Shown in pieces: positions 50,899 to 62,714 of a stretch of DNA of 64,000 bases (its first letter is position 1; each line of letters opens with the position of its first letter). Made by a program: the position numbers and the translations under genes. Source of the stretch: Rhyacichthys aspro (taxonomy: Eukaryota > Chordata > Actinopteri > Gobiiformes > Rhyacichthyidae); the NCBI GenBank assembly GCA_036850595.1, contig CM072170.1:11004303-11068302 (forward strand), in the 5' to 3' direction. The notes below the pieces were generated by a model. The model was not told where the DNA came from. It saw only the letters and a list, made by a program, of their open reading frames with translations, and ran no database searches.

Positions 50899-53800
50899 TC
50901 TGACCAGTGGCCACATCCTTCCCAAGCATCAACATGGCCACCTAGGAGACACCCATTCATTCCTGAGTTACCTCCCTGCCTTCGTTCATCTCTGCGTCCA
51001 TTCCTTATCCCCCTGTTCCCACCGACCAGCCATAATGTATTGGCTTATGACGTCTGCGGCGTTGAACAATGTCCCTATAGTTTGCTCTCTTGCATTTTTT
51101 CTAGTGGTTACATTCCCCTTAACAAACACCTCCTTATTGGAGATTATTTGTTGAGGACAAACCAGAATGGCATTTACGCAGTACACAAAGATTTTAATGG
51201 GGCACCCTTTCATAGCAATTGTTTTGTATTGTAACAACAAAACCATAGCAATGTATGTTTATCTCTTTAAATTCACGGAGGCAGACATACTTTATGGTTT
51301 CTGAAAAGTCATTAACACAAATCAACCTCCCACTGCAGGTCAGAGGTAGTTTAACTTAAGGTGAGAACTTAAACCGCAGGCTCAATTACGGGGCGCACGG
51401 CGTTCGGAACAAGTTGCCACGGGAGATTTGGAAATAATACGTCCAATAGAAAAAGATAGCACTCCTTTTTTTTATTAACCCCATAGTGGAAAAGGTTTCT
51501 CACACAGGAGCCCACCCAGGCTCGTAAAAATACAGCGGTGTGGTTTTGTACTTCCATAATAAGCTAGTAAGGAGACAGAAATAAAAGGAAAAATAAAAGT
51601 GTAACAGTGGCTTTAGCTAAAGATCTCTCTGTGACTCCAAAGTGTTTAGAAAAAGAAACATGGCACCAAACATTTTATTCAAGCAGGGACTGGCATTATG
51701 TGTGACATTTTTACAGTTTGTTTATAACTTGGACGATAATCAAATTTGATCTACCGCATCTTTAATTGGCCTAACAGCAGGGTTTAATCAAATACAAACA
51801 CATTACTGAGAGCACAGAACCCAATATATGATGTTTTGCTCCTGCATCTCTGAAGACCTTTCAGCGCAGGCTCATTGGTCAACATGAGCTAAATGCACTT
51901 TATTAACATCACATCACACGTGACTCGGTTGTCATTCGCAGCCAGCATATTAAGTTGCTTTCTTACCCTATACATTATATAGTAAGCTTATTTGAAATCG
52001 AAGTTATTTGTTTGTCCTTCAACGCGTTGGAAGTAAACAGGTGTACTAGCTTGAAATGGCAGGTGAGTGCAGCGGTTTTCACTCAGCGAGGAACATCCTG
52101 TCACATACCTGAGAACTACTTCCTCTTCAGAAAAACATCAATATTTACCAGAATACACCGCGGCCAGTAAATCGCAAGCATGCTTTTCAGTTCTGGTGCC
52201 AGTTAGTGTCTTATGTGTACCTCATCTTTATTTATGATATTTTTTTCTTTTCGCATAAATTCTTTTTCAGCAAGCCTTGCCACTGAAAACACATTTTGAC
52301 AGCAAACTCTTTGCATAGTTGCTTCTGGACTCTAGCTGGACTCCAAAGTAAAGTTTACATTCCTGGGCTGGAGCAAGGAATGCTGCCCTCTGGGGCCTTG
52401 GATACGACTGCAAAGTCCGAGACCGCTGATGGAGGCTGGGACGCTAGAGTAAGTGCTCATGTATGGGTTTAATTATAAAGCTTTGACTGTACATTAATAC
52501 TCTTCACTTTAATTACTTCCTTTATCGGACACAAGGACCCCTCTGTCTTACATACCTTTTAGCTGTCTGTGCCTTTAAGCCCCTCCCCCTTCAACTTTTC
52601 TTATGTCGATTGGTTAGTTGGACAACTGTGGCATGATTGGTAAAGCAAGTGAAAGAACATTATCGAAATCTCTGTATAAGGCCATTACTCCCTTTAATGT
52701 TACTTTATTACATCACTTTGTAACAGGAAGATCAATAAGAAAGGAAAGCAGGCAAATTGAAAACGGCAGAATGGTGCTACTTTTTACAATATCCGAACAA
52801 TGATGAAAACCAAGCATTGTTAGCACGTTTATTTATTTTCGGATTGATCTGATTACATTTACAATCACAGATAATCACAGGGTGTCCACTTCTTGCTTTG
52901 AGGCATTATTTGTTACCCTACACTCCAGTGCAAACGAGCCAAGGACATTTTTTCATTATGGAGCCTGAACAAGTACATCCAGGACAGACCGGACTCTGAT
53001 CTAAGTAAATTAACAACAGGAGCCATCGGGTCTACTCCACTGAGGGCCCGTGCACTTTACTGGTCGTGATAAAGGGCTAATGGAGTTTGATACGGATTAC
53101 TGTCAATGCAAATGTATTGTTTGTTCTTCTAATAGTACAGCATGCTCATTGTAGATAGATGTTCTGATGGTAGGTACAGGGAATAATAATATATTGAATG
53201 CCCAATCGGGCTTTGCTATTGGCCTTTAGATCTCCTTGTAAAGTGGAAGGAACCTCGATGCCATTTGAAGCAATGCAACACTGCCTCCTGCTGGCTGCAA
53301 GGCTTTTAAAATCCATAAAAACAACAAGAATTTAGAGCAGTGAATAAGCAAAGACTAACATCATCCCTATCTCAAAAAGCCAGTAAAGTAATCTACCATT
53401 AATTTGTACACACAGCCCTTTTTCTAGGTCACCCAGCCTTCTTTGACAAAATGCAGCCACACTCTCACCTGCTTTTTATCTTTGACCAGTCTGGAGAAAG
53501 TGTCAGCTGTGTGCTGTGTGAGCGGCTCAGTTTGGAAAACCCTTCTGGGGCTGCATGGCTAATGAAAGGGAAAACTAACAGCCACTTGAATGTTTTCTAA
53601 TGACGCACCTAAAAGCTCAGTGAGGTGAGTGTTTGCCCAGAAAATTTCTCCAGTTTCTCTGCATCACAGGAGGCCAACATGCCAGGCCTCTGCAGTGAGT
53701 CCAGGTCATTATTCGCGATTTTCCACATCACTGTATGAAAACTGTGTACATCTCAGACCAGACCTATAAACAGCGGGCTATGGTTTTTTAATGAAGGCCT

Positions 53801-55149
53801 ACAATTGCTCTTTCTCGGAATAGTTTTAACTACTTTTAAACCAAAACCATTTTATGCCTTGTTTTCACCAATCATGAATAAGAACCAAACAAATATGCTG
53901 TTTGGATGTTTATGGGTCTCAAAAATTATGAAGTGTGCAGAAAAGCTGTATAGTTCCCATATGGTTGTTTTGGGGTTAAGTTTGTTGTCAGTGTGTTTAA
54001 GATTAATGAGGTTCTGCATTTAAAATCCAGTGATAACGTTTGATTCCTTGCAGTGAGACATCTTCAACAGAAAAACGACGGTTAGACTACATCACGATCC
54101 TCAACAAAACAACTTTCAGTGCAATAACTACGCACTCACTTCATACTTTCCTGTAGCTGTGACGTTTTATTGTTCGGAAAGAAAGTCCTGCTCAGCTCTT
54201 CGCAGCAACCTGCCACTTTCTCTGTCTGTACACTCTGCCCAAAAATATTCCTTTGCCCTACTGACGCCCCACTACGCGTTCCCTGCCAGTGTTGATGATG
54301 AAGCCCCGCGCGCCCTCACTCTGCCAAGGAAACTTTGGGCTTTGTGCGTCACAGCAGTCTGCTACTTCCACATCCCCATCCAAATGCAACACTGTCTGCG
54401 CTCACATGGATGAACTAACGGCCGTCTGCTTCCTGGTCTGCCTAGAGCCTCCAAACTATTCCCCTCAGTCCAGGAGGTAAACAGGGTGATGACATTTAAA
54501 CTTCAAAATACATTTAAGTCACTGTCTAAAAATATTGTTTGTGGCAGGTCATTTGTACGCCTGTCTGTTCAGTTTCAGTTCTACAGTACACTAATCCTAA
54601 TACTTACAAAGCCTGACTATAGAGCTCATATAGACTATACCGTAGCATAAAAAGGTGATTGCAATCTGTTACAGCTTGTGTCAGCATTTTTACATAGCGT
54701 CACCTTGGCAACAGTTTTACATATAACACAAAAAAGCTCACATGACAAAGTTGCCTAGCAAAGATATTTTTATCTAGAGCATTCTTGCTGGATGAAGATA
54801 TCCTAAAGTGGGCTGCTCTCCCAGACATGACCTCTGCGTTTGACTGGGGTAAAGTGTTAAGATAATATAGCCCGACCACCAAATTATTCACTATGATCTT
54901 GTTCACAGTGCAATTGATGTCTAAGCAATTCCACACAATGAATGATGTTTCTGGAGGAAGGTTTCTTGCAATCTTTCTCAAACCTTGCAGAGCCGTAGGT
55001 AGCATTTAGGTTTTTGGGGTCTATTAATAGCCACTGTACTCTTAATCTCAACCTTATTATTTTATTATACTGAAGTCTCACTTTCCACCAATTAAGATCC
55101 AGAAAACTCTATCTATTCTGCAATCTCTTAATCACACTTTCTGCATAAA

Positions 55150-55195
55150 CTGTAATATTCCCAACAATGCACCCTAAGGAACACCTGGCCATCAA
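55150..55195 (-). mobile_element. LINE reverse transcriptase relic
   Basis: The minus strand reads PGVPLGCIVGNI, resembling GVPQGSIVGP of non-LTR reverse transcriptases, with heavy decay around it. Confidence 0.4.
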
Positions 55196-56609
55196 TTACC
55201 TTTTATTTTCTGATTTTCCCTTTTATATATTTTTGATAAAAAAAAGGGGTTGATATTAACCAGACTGAAGTTAAATGTTGTAGTTAAAGCTATTGGACAT
55301 GTTGGACATCATTTTTTACTATTTTGCAGCATTGGTAACACCTCTCCCTTTGTCCTACATTTGGTTTGTTATGATCTGGTCCGTTTATATGAACTGAATA
55401 ACAATATGTAAGACCAACTTTCATTAGAGATGCTTTGGAGAATTATGACTGAGGCGACAGCGCTGATCCTTACACTGTGCTGTGGCATTTCAGACAGTGA
55501 ATACAAGAAGAGTGTAACTAGAAACATACCAAGCCTTAATATTTGAGCCAGGTTCTTTATTAAACACATGAAAGGCAGCACAATTCTAAATGGGTAAAGA
55601 TTGTATTGTAAATGCACACTTACAGGGAAACAGTAGAAAATAGTTTGTTCTCACTGTAAATGACAAGAGCTTTTTCTATCAGAGGTAGTGATAGGATCTG
55701 AAGGAGATTAAACAGTAACATTGTTAAACTGCAGACAGCAAGTACATGTTCTTTGGCTGACAGAAGAAAAGGTTGTGTAGGCGCATATAAGAAATAAATT
55801 AATGCTTCGGCTAATGTGCTGTTATTAACTGAGCACTTCTGCCCGTTTCCACCTAGAGGCCAGTCTGGAGTCAAGGCCATGAACAACATTTGCCAGACAT
55901 TTCTTCGAAAGCCAGCTGTGACTTATCAGGAATATTTACACAATGCACCAGCAACATTTTTATATAATCAGCCCTGACCCCACATTCACAGGCAACTGCT
56001 ATAACAAAGAAATGCTCACTCACTTACAGATATGTCATCAATTGCTTAAAGTGATTGCTGAGTATTTGAGTGTTAAGAAACATGACAGTAACTCTTCACA
56101 TCATTTTATGAGAAAAAAAAAAATCGACTTAATTTTTGTTACTTCAAGTACAAAAAAAAAAAAAAGGTAAAAGACTGATATGACGCTATTACAGTAACAC
56201 AATAAGTATAATGCAAAACAGATTTTGAATAATTATATGTTATATATAGTGCATTTGATTAACAATTTAGTCGCTATGTGATTGAACTAAATTAGTTTTA
56301 CACAAAGCAGCTGGAGATTATTCTTGATTCGAGGACATTCATTTTAACATCAAACTGTTCTACTCAATGAACAAGGCAGCTGTTTGTTGCCTCTTGTAAA
56401 AATGAGCCCAATTATTGGAGTAAAGCTACCCCGGCTGGTGTGCTGAGACAGTACAGGAGTGTCAATTAGTCCAATCAACATGGACTCCAATATAAATGCA
56501 TCATAAAATCATTTACAGTCATAAGTGATTCTCATTATAGGGCAGTCTTGAGAGATGCTACATCCTATGTCCAGGCATTTGACGAAGCAAGAGAAAAGAG
56601 AGAATGGCT

Positions 56610-59600
56610 TCATCCTTTCACAGCTCCCCAAATGATGAGTCCAATGACAACAGCGGCTACAGCCAGTACGATCAACAAGATGCAGATCTTCTTCCGCGAG
56701 CTCCGCTGAGGGCATAACAGCACATAGCGCTTGTCATTTTGATGAAACGCTAAACGACACAGTCAGAATTTTAATGAGCACGTGGGGTTTTATTTAATCT
56801 CATATTCTGGTCCCTGGTGCATTTCTTTCAGGCTAAATGATGGTTTAAAATGACTCACGCAGAGCACCAATGAGCTCATCATATGACTCAGATGCTTTTT
56901 TGTTTGTTTGTTGGGGCTCTCAGTCATACTTACCTAAGCAAACAGGCTCAGAAGTTTGTTACGCAAGTTTATCCATGGAAAGGTGCGCCAAAAATTACTA
57001 TCATGGAAAGAAATTTTTTCAACTGAAAGGCAGAAAATGCTGTTTGTACACTTTCAACTTAAACTGTAATGGTCCCAACATGGCACCTTGAGGAATGCCT
57101 AATCAACATTATTATTAATTTTCCCTTTAATGAGTAAAGTCAGCAGACAAAAAGAAAATATGTGTGAGGTATGATGAAGAAGGAATTCAAAACTCACTAT
57201 ATTCAGGAGTGTAAAGAGTATGTGTGCTATTAAGTAGGAAACTAAACTAAATTACATTTGAGTTTTACCAAGCTGACCACTGTCCTTTGAGTAACACCGG
57301 ATTTAGATTCTGAGATTCTTTTAAACGTGCTCATATTAACACAAAAACCAATAAGATATAAACAACTAATATTAAAAGTTATTAGCCCCAATACTGAACC
57401 ATGAGACACACCTGATAAACATGTCGTCTCTGCTTTTCTTCATGTTTATCTAAAAGCTTATAAATTTCAATACTTTCCTAATAATTTTGTCATTTCTGTT
57501 GTGTTGCCTTTTACCTGGTAGTCGGCGGCACGTGACAGCTGCTGTGTAGCACTCTGGACATTCACATCTGCACTCTCCACATTGGCTTCTATACTGTCTG
57601 CAAACACACCGAAGACAGGCAGTGGGTCAACACAGGTGGGTGGATTTGTTCTCTCAGGATTGTGTCAGCACATAGTATAGAACACACACTAAGTTCATCA
57701 TGTCCAGCTCTGAAGTCAGTGCCCTTGGGCCGACGTGGTGGAAAATATCTGTACATCAAATCATGTTCTTTAAGGTAATGTTGTTATCCTTATGTTTGAT
57801 GTCTGTCTGATTTAACTACCAACAACGCATACTAATATTTGATTAAGAGGAACACAATCAAAGCCTTGTGCCAAGAGTTAGTGCCTTTACTTTGTTGGCT
57901 AAAGCTTTTACAATGTACAAACATGGAAAGTGATTTTAATCTTATTTTAACCAGGAAAATCACCTAACCAACAAAACATACTGGTAATTCACTTAATGAT
58001 CAGTTCAGGACATCATCTGCAAAACTGCTGCTAACACACATGGCACTGATGTGTCTCAAAATGTCCCAAATGTCATAAAATGAATGGAAAGCATTGATGT
58101 AGTGGGAGCTGTTGAGACATCTAGTGTTCCTCGTCACTAAAACTGCAGTATTTGATGAGCCAGGTGAACTTTTTTCTTTCATAGTTTTTTTTTTCTTAAC
58201 AGGAAACCATCAAAAATGCTTTAAATATACATATTTTGATCATTCCAAGGCTATAAAATCTTTGGTAAAAAGTTATTGATGACCAAAAACATGTTCCTGG
58301 TATAAAGGTTCACTCACCTATCATGTCCCCTTGCTCATGGACCATCATCCCCAGGTCTTTGAAGATGTCATTAATATCTACAATGTCAGACTAAACCAAC
58401 AAAAATAATATAGTTATTAAAGAAAGAAGTAAATAATACAATAGATTTCTTATGTGCACCTCTAACTGTCTGATGGCCTGCTCTCGCTCCTGGATTAGTC
58501 TCAGGTCTTCTTCAGTGATGGCCTCAGACTCCATTTGGACTTGGGTCTCACTGCTACAACATTTATAATATTATCAATAATGTCACAAATAAAGATTAAA
58601 AAAAGACATGTAGAGTGAACATACTTTGAGAAAGTCGGCACATTTCCAAAGCTGTCATCAGGCTGACCTCCCTGTTAATGAAAAAACAGACTACATACAT
58701 CTGACAAAAAGTGCAATGAAATATGTCTCACAATATTCACAGTTATTATTCTCTTTTAAGTTTATAAATATATTTTAAAGGAAGGGTGTGTGTGTGTGTG
58801 TTTTTTAACTGCATTTTACACAATACACATTTAATTTAGAAGCAGTCATTCATTTTCCTTTGTCAAGTATTTATAGGACTCAGAACTGTTCCTTCTTATC
58901 AGCACAAACACACCCAATCGGGATACTTTTTCTGCTACTTCTTATCAGCATGAACACAGCAGATTATGATTATAATCCTGTGCAGTGAGAGCAGCAGTGT
59001 AAGAAACAGCGCTGCAAAGCAAGCAGGCTCTCCCGAGGGAAACCGTGTCTGAAAACACTCCAAAACAAAAAAAGGAACTCAATGTGACCATGCTTTGACC
59101 CCATAATATCCTCCAAAACCTGACTTGCCTTAACAAATATTTGGTCTATGATTATGCAAAAAAAGTATAGTATAACATATGTAATTCAGTCAGTACATAT
59201 TTTGTGTTTGCCTGTGTCCCAAACTACTCCTTAACCCAAATTGACTGACCGAGAGTCTGGAGCTGGCTCGGACTCTTGCCACAAATTCTCTCTCCTTATT
59301 GGCCGCCAGGCGCTGGGTCTTCTGAAAAGTGTTCAAAGCTACGGAAAAGTCGTTTAGAAGACGCTCTTTTTGTAGTTTTCTCTGTCGCTGCAAGATACAC
59401 AGAATATAGATTATGAGTGTGGCACAGGGCTGGGTCATCACAGAATGATTTGTTGAAAATTTTGAATGCAAATGCAATTGATGAGTGATTATTTAGTTTT
59501 TTTCTCCAACCAGAAGCATTCAATCAGATTCATAACAACTTCTCTCAGTAGAAATCGGACCAATCATTAACATTACTCAAAAAAGGGGTGGGCTAGAGAA

Positions 59601-60275
59601 TTAGGATGGCTGTCCAGACTACTATGGATTGGATTTATGCAACTAATATGGCCTTTGGAGCATTCTTTTGCAATTGTTGTTCTACTTCCTGACAGCATCG
59701 TCAGCATTAGACATCACTGTTTTCACTGACGATGCATTTTTACAAATCACCTCCTTGCTTTTGGGGTATTTGCCTTTTGTGGCACCATTACAGATGAAAT
59801 GGATATAAAAAGAAAGTTAGTACCTGGTCAGGACCAACAGGAAGTACAGTGAACGCCTTGATCTGTTTGTCAGTCTCTTTGGCCAGTTGGTTCCCTTGCT
59901 GTTGTTTCTGTTGCCTGTCAAAAATGTAATTAAATAACAGTTTTACAGATATTCACCAACAAAATGATTTTTAAATGTTTAAAGGCTTACAGTGTTTGTC
60001 TCAGCTGGCTGGTGTCCTGCTCTGTTCCCACGAGAGACACTGCCCTTTGAAGCTCAGAGGCTGATAATAAAGAGAGGATACTTGTTTACACGTCGAAATA
60101 ACTCTCAGTATGTACACTGTAAATGCATATATTATTGTTGTTTGGGATATGAAGAGTAATATTAAAGAATAGGTGCCTTACTGAGCAGTGTCAGCTTCTG
60201 GATGTTGGTGCTGATGCTGTTAACCAAAGCAGTGGGATCCTGAGGAATCCCAGCCTGGTAGGCCATGATGGACAG
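56610..60275 (-). CDS. stx7: Syntaxin-7-like endosomal Qa-SNARE (9 coding exons)
   Basis: Qa-SNARE for late endosome and lysosome fusion. Minus-strand coding exons in order: 60266-60182 (exon extends to 60275 with 9 noncoding bases), 60060-59991, 59914-59824, 59387-59250, 58671-58625, 58550-58460, 58390-58318, 57597-57515, 56705-56610; total 257 aa (human STX7 261). Seen: N-terminus MAYQAGIPQDPTALVNSIST; Habc helices with LAKETDKQIKAF and KEREFVARVRASSRLS; SNARE motif at about residues 165-227 with zero-layer Gln194 (MMVHEQGDMIDSIEANV); and a C-terminal membrane anchor, KICILLIVLAVAAVVIGLII. All phases agree. Teleosts have a stx7 and a stx7-like copy, so the exact paralogue name is uncertain; STX12 is less similar at both ends. 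Confidence 0.93.
57060..57110 (-). mobile_element. LINE reverse transcriptase relic in stx7 intron
   Basis: The minus strand reads LGIPQGAMLGPLQF, a good match to the GVPQGSVLGPLLF block of non-LTR reverse transcriptases. It lies in the last stx7 intron. Confidence 0.6.
57375..57420 (-). mobile_element. Second LINE reverse transcriptase relic in the same stx7 intron
   Basis: The minus strand reads SGVSHGSVLGLITF, again the GVPQGSVLGPLLF block, 300 bp from the previous relic, so the two are separate insertions or a duplication. Confidence 0.5.
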
Positions 60276-61078
60276 CTGAGAAGAAACACAAACCACAGAA
60301 ACTCTGTCATTTCTAGTTGCTACATAGTTGAAAATGACAGACACAAGTGATTGAAGCAGCAGCCTTAGATTTAATGTAGTCCCTACTGAAAATAATACAG
60401 CAACTCTGATTCAAAAACATTATTATGGCCGTTATAAACTTTTTAGAGACAGGGCATCGTGTATGAATCAACACATTTACTGCCATTTTAAATGACTTGG
60501 CATCTATGTACAACTGGATGAGTCTGAGATCAAATTTGCAAGCTTATCCACTTTACATATAAGTGTCTACTAAAGCCTGGTCAAGCCCACTTCCTGTATA
60601 GTGAGTCAAGGAGGCTGAAAAACATGGTTAGTATGCTTCCAATTAACTACAGACGAACTAAACCATTTTTAAAATAGCAGTAGCACACAAATACTCACAG
60701 TCTTGGGCCTGTCTCTAGTTTTAAATCTTTAAATCGAGCTGTTGTACCCTTTGTGTGTGCGCGCCTTTGAGTGAAGCGGAAATCACTACAGCAATTACAA
60801 GAAAGTACTGTGTGATCACTAAGTTTGACGTTTTAAAAGGAGTTTCAAATGTTAAAGTGAGTTGTCTCCTGCTGCTGAGTCGGACATGCAGGAAGTAGGC
60901 TACAGTCGTCCTTAAGTTACAATCACAGTGCGTTTTGGGTGATTTCTCCTCTTTCCTCTCGCACAGCAAAACAATGACAGCGGTTCTACTGTCAGTAATT
61001 ATGTTCTTTGTAACATCGCACTATCGTCGACGGTAACAATACTTGGATTTTCGAGTCGTGGCCTGTGTAAAAGTTTAC

Positions 61079-61145
61079 CTTTTCTCGTAACTCGCAGCAG
61101 CGGAGATGTGTTTCCTGATTGTGCGCCACTCCCCCGTCACATGAC
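61079..61145 (-). promoter_or_regulatory. stx7: stx7 noncoding first exon and CLEAR-like promoter site
   Basis: On the minus strand a splice donor (GAAAAG/GTAAAC, boundary at 61079) could join the acceptor at 60275, 9 bases before the ATG, giving a noncoding first exon. About 60 bp upstream, GTCACATGAC at 61136-61145 differs by one base from the CLEAR palindrome GTCACGTGAC bound by TFEB at lysosomal genes. The region is more GC-rich than its surroundings. The exon is inferred from splice signals only. Confidence 0.5.
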
Positions 61146-62640
61146 GCACGGATCGGGCTCCATCACACACCCCTGCAGGGATTCTTCAGGGGTCACCAAG
61201 CCCGGACATTCTTGAGGTAAAAAAAAGTCATAATTTGTTGAAAATACCTTAAGATTGAGGCTATTAAAAACACACTAATTTATAGACTAATTAGTGTCAT
61301 GCTGATAATGTTGCATGGAGTAAAAGTCATAATATCACTCTTTTCAGTTGGATTTTTTCATATACAACATCATGCCTGCAAGGCTATTCTGCTCACATGC
61401 TCTAAAAAGAAGAGATGTGAAATTACAATTTGCAAAGTCACCACAAGATGCCACCAAAGACTCGTATTACATCACATACTTAACATTAAACACATACTGC
61501 AACTTTAAATGAGTATATAGAATTGACCTCCTAATGGAAACCATGCTGAAATGTGTGTCCTAAAGGCTGTGCACTTAGCTCTGCAGTTACACAGATTTAA
61601 AGCAGTGCTCGTTAGATAACATTATACAACATTAATGTGTGTTGCCAGGTTAAAAGTGTCCTCTGATTTTGTTATATCATCACTGTTTGGCCATGAAGGT
61701 TCATACAGGTTAACTAAACAGCTGTAAAACTCATTTAGCTACTTCTCTTCCTGGTGCCTCTCTTCATTTAGTGCATTAGTAAAATGATGTGGGGCCTTAT
61801 CTTGATTTAACAGTTCAGTTAACAGACACACAATACAACAGACATGCAATACAACACCAATGTAAAACACCATAAACAAATGGTGTTTATACTCTATTGA
61901 TTTGTCCAAATGCTAGCAATAAAATTAAAAATGGTAATGGTCCAAGAAGACAACCCTGTGGAAATGGTGTTTAAACTCTATTGATTTGTCCAAATGCTAG
62001 CAATAAAATTAAAAATGGTAATGGTCCAAGAAGACAACCCTGTGGAACTCCAAATTTCAATGTATATCTTTCAAATTGCATGTGACCCCAACAGCTCATG
62101 GACTTTGGTCAGATCAAGAAGCTTTATGTTTGACCTAAGTTTCTTAATCAGCACGTGATGTTGAAAGTCACATGGGGAACACATCAATATTAGTTTTACA
62201 TTGACTGTAGTTCAAACCCTATGCTATCTTTGACCAGTGGTTTCTGACAGTAAGTACAGTCAGGTCAGCAGCTTCTATTGAGGTGGCCTCGCCCCTGTCC
62301 TCACTGATGGGTAGACTGAGGTAAAAATCAGTCTATGTCCACTTCAAGAACACAAGACCACACATTTTGGATAGTTTTGAAATTTCAATTATTAAACGTT
62401 GGTATAAAAATGTAGTCTTCACACTTGAACTGTAAGTGACTGTTTTTAGATATTAGGTTGAATTGACTGGATACTAAGCTTTCTAGCTTTGTTCTCCTGG
62501 AAAAGGTTTCACTGTGTACACAGTTTTATTTGAGTAAAAAGATCCACTTACAAAACATGACATTATCACATGGACCCTGTGTGTTTACTTTGGGGGGTTG
62601 GCAAAGGTCAGAACATAGCCATGTTAGCTGAAAGTACATA
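61146..62640. other. Intergenic region between stx7 and leg1
   Basis: The two genes are divergent. Apart from the duplicated LINE fragment at 61878-62060, nothing recognisable is seen. No clear TATA box precedes leg1. An acceptor-like TTCTTTGTGCAG ends at 62694, so leg1 may have an upstream noncoding exon. Confidence 0.4.
61878..62060 (-). repeat. 84 bp tandem duplication of a LINE reverse transcriptase fragment
   Basis: Copies at 61878-61961 and 61962-62045 are nearly identical (one or two differences). Read on the minus strand, each holds GVPQGCLLGPLPFLI or its start, the core block of non-LTR reverse transcriptases. Near identity of the copies suggests a recent local duplication of an old relic. 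Confidence 0.8.
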
Positions 62641-62714
62641 AGTCTAGTATGTGGGTTGCAGAGAGCCCTGAGTCTGGCTTTTTCTTTGTGCAGAGCAGTC
62701 CCAGCACTAGAGTC

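Larger units (their letters stand above)
33330..56600. other. Gene-free interval between ccn2 and stx7
   Basis: About 23 kb in which no run of spliceable exons with recognisable protein similarity was found on either strand. Short open frames here (under about 115 codons) have no start context, splice partners or domains. The interval holds microsatellites, a diverged tandem repeat at 37.1-38.0 kb, a LINE relic near 55.2 kb and several candidate regulatory clusters. Upstream position makes it a likely regulatory domain of ccn2. Confidence 0.6.

Noticed and set aside
38200..54500. Many open frames of 60-127 codons in the gene desert
   Set aside because: Lengths are as expected by chance in AT-rich DNA; no domains, signal peptides, paired splice sites or shared frames. 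The 127-codon one runs through the GT microsatellite.
54700..55081. Protein-like minus-strand frames of 65-101 codons
   Set aside because: The readable stretch changes frame, has no splice partners and matches no family I recognise; it may be decayed transposon.
62649..62714. Upstream in-frame ATG extending LEG1 by 22 residues
   Set aside because: It would place the obvious signal peptide internally, and the region contains an acceptor-like site, so 62715 is the better start.
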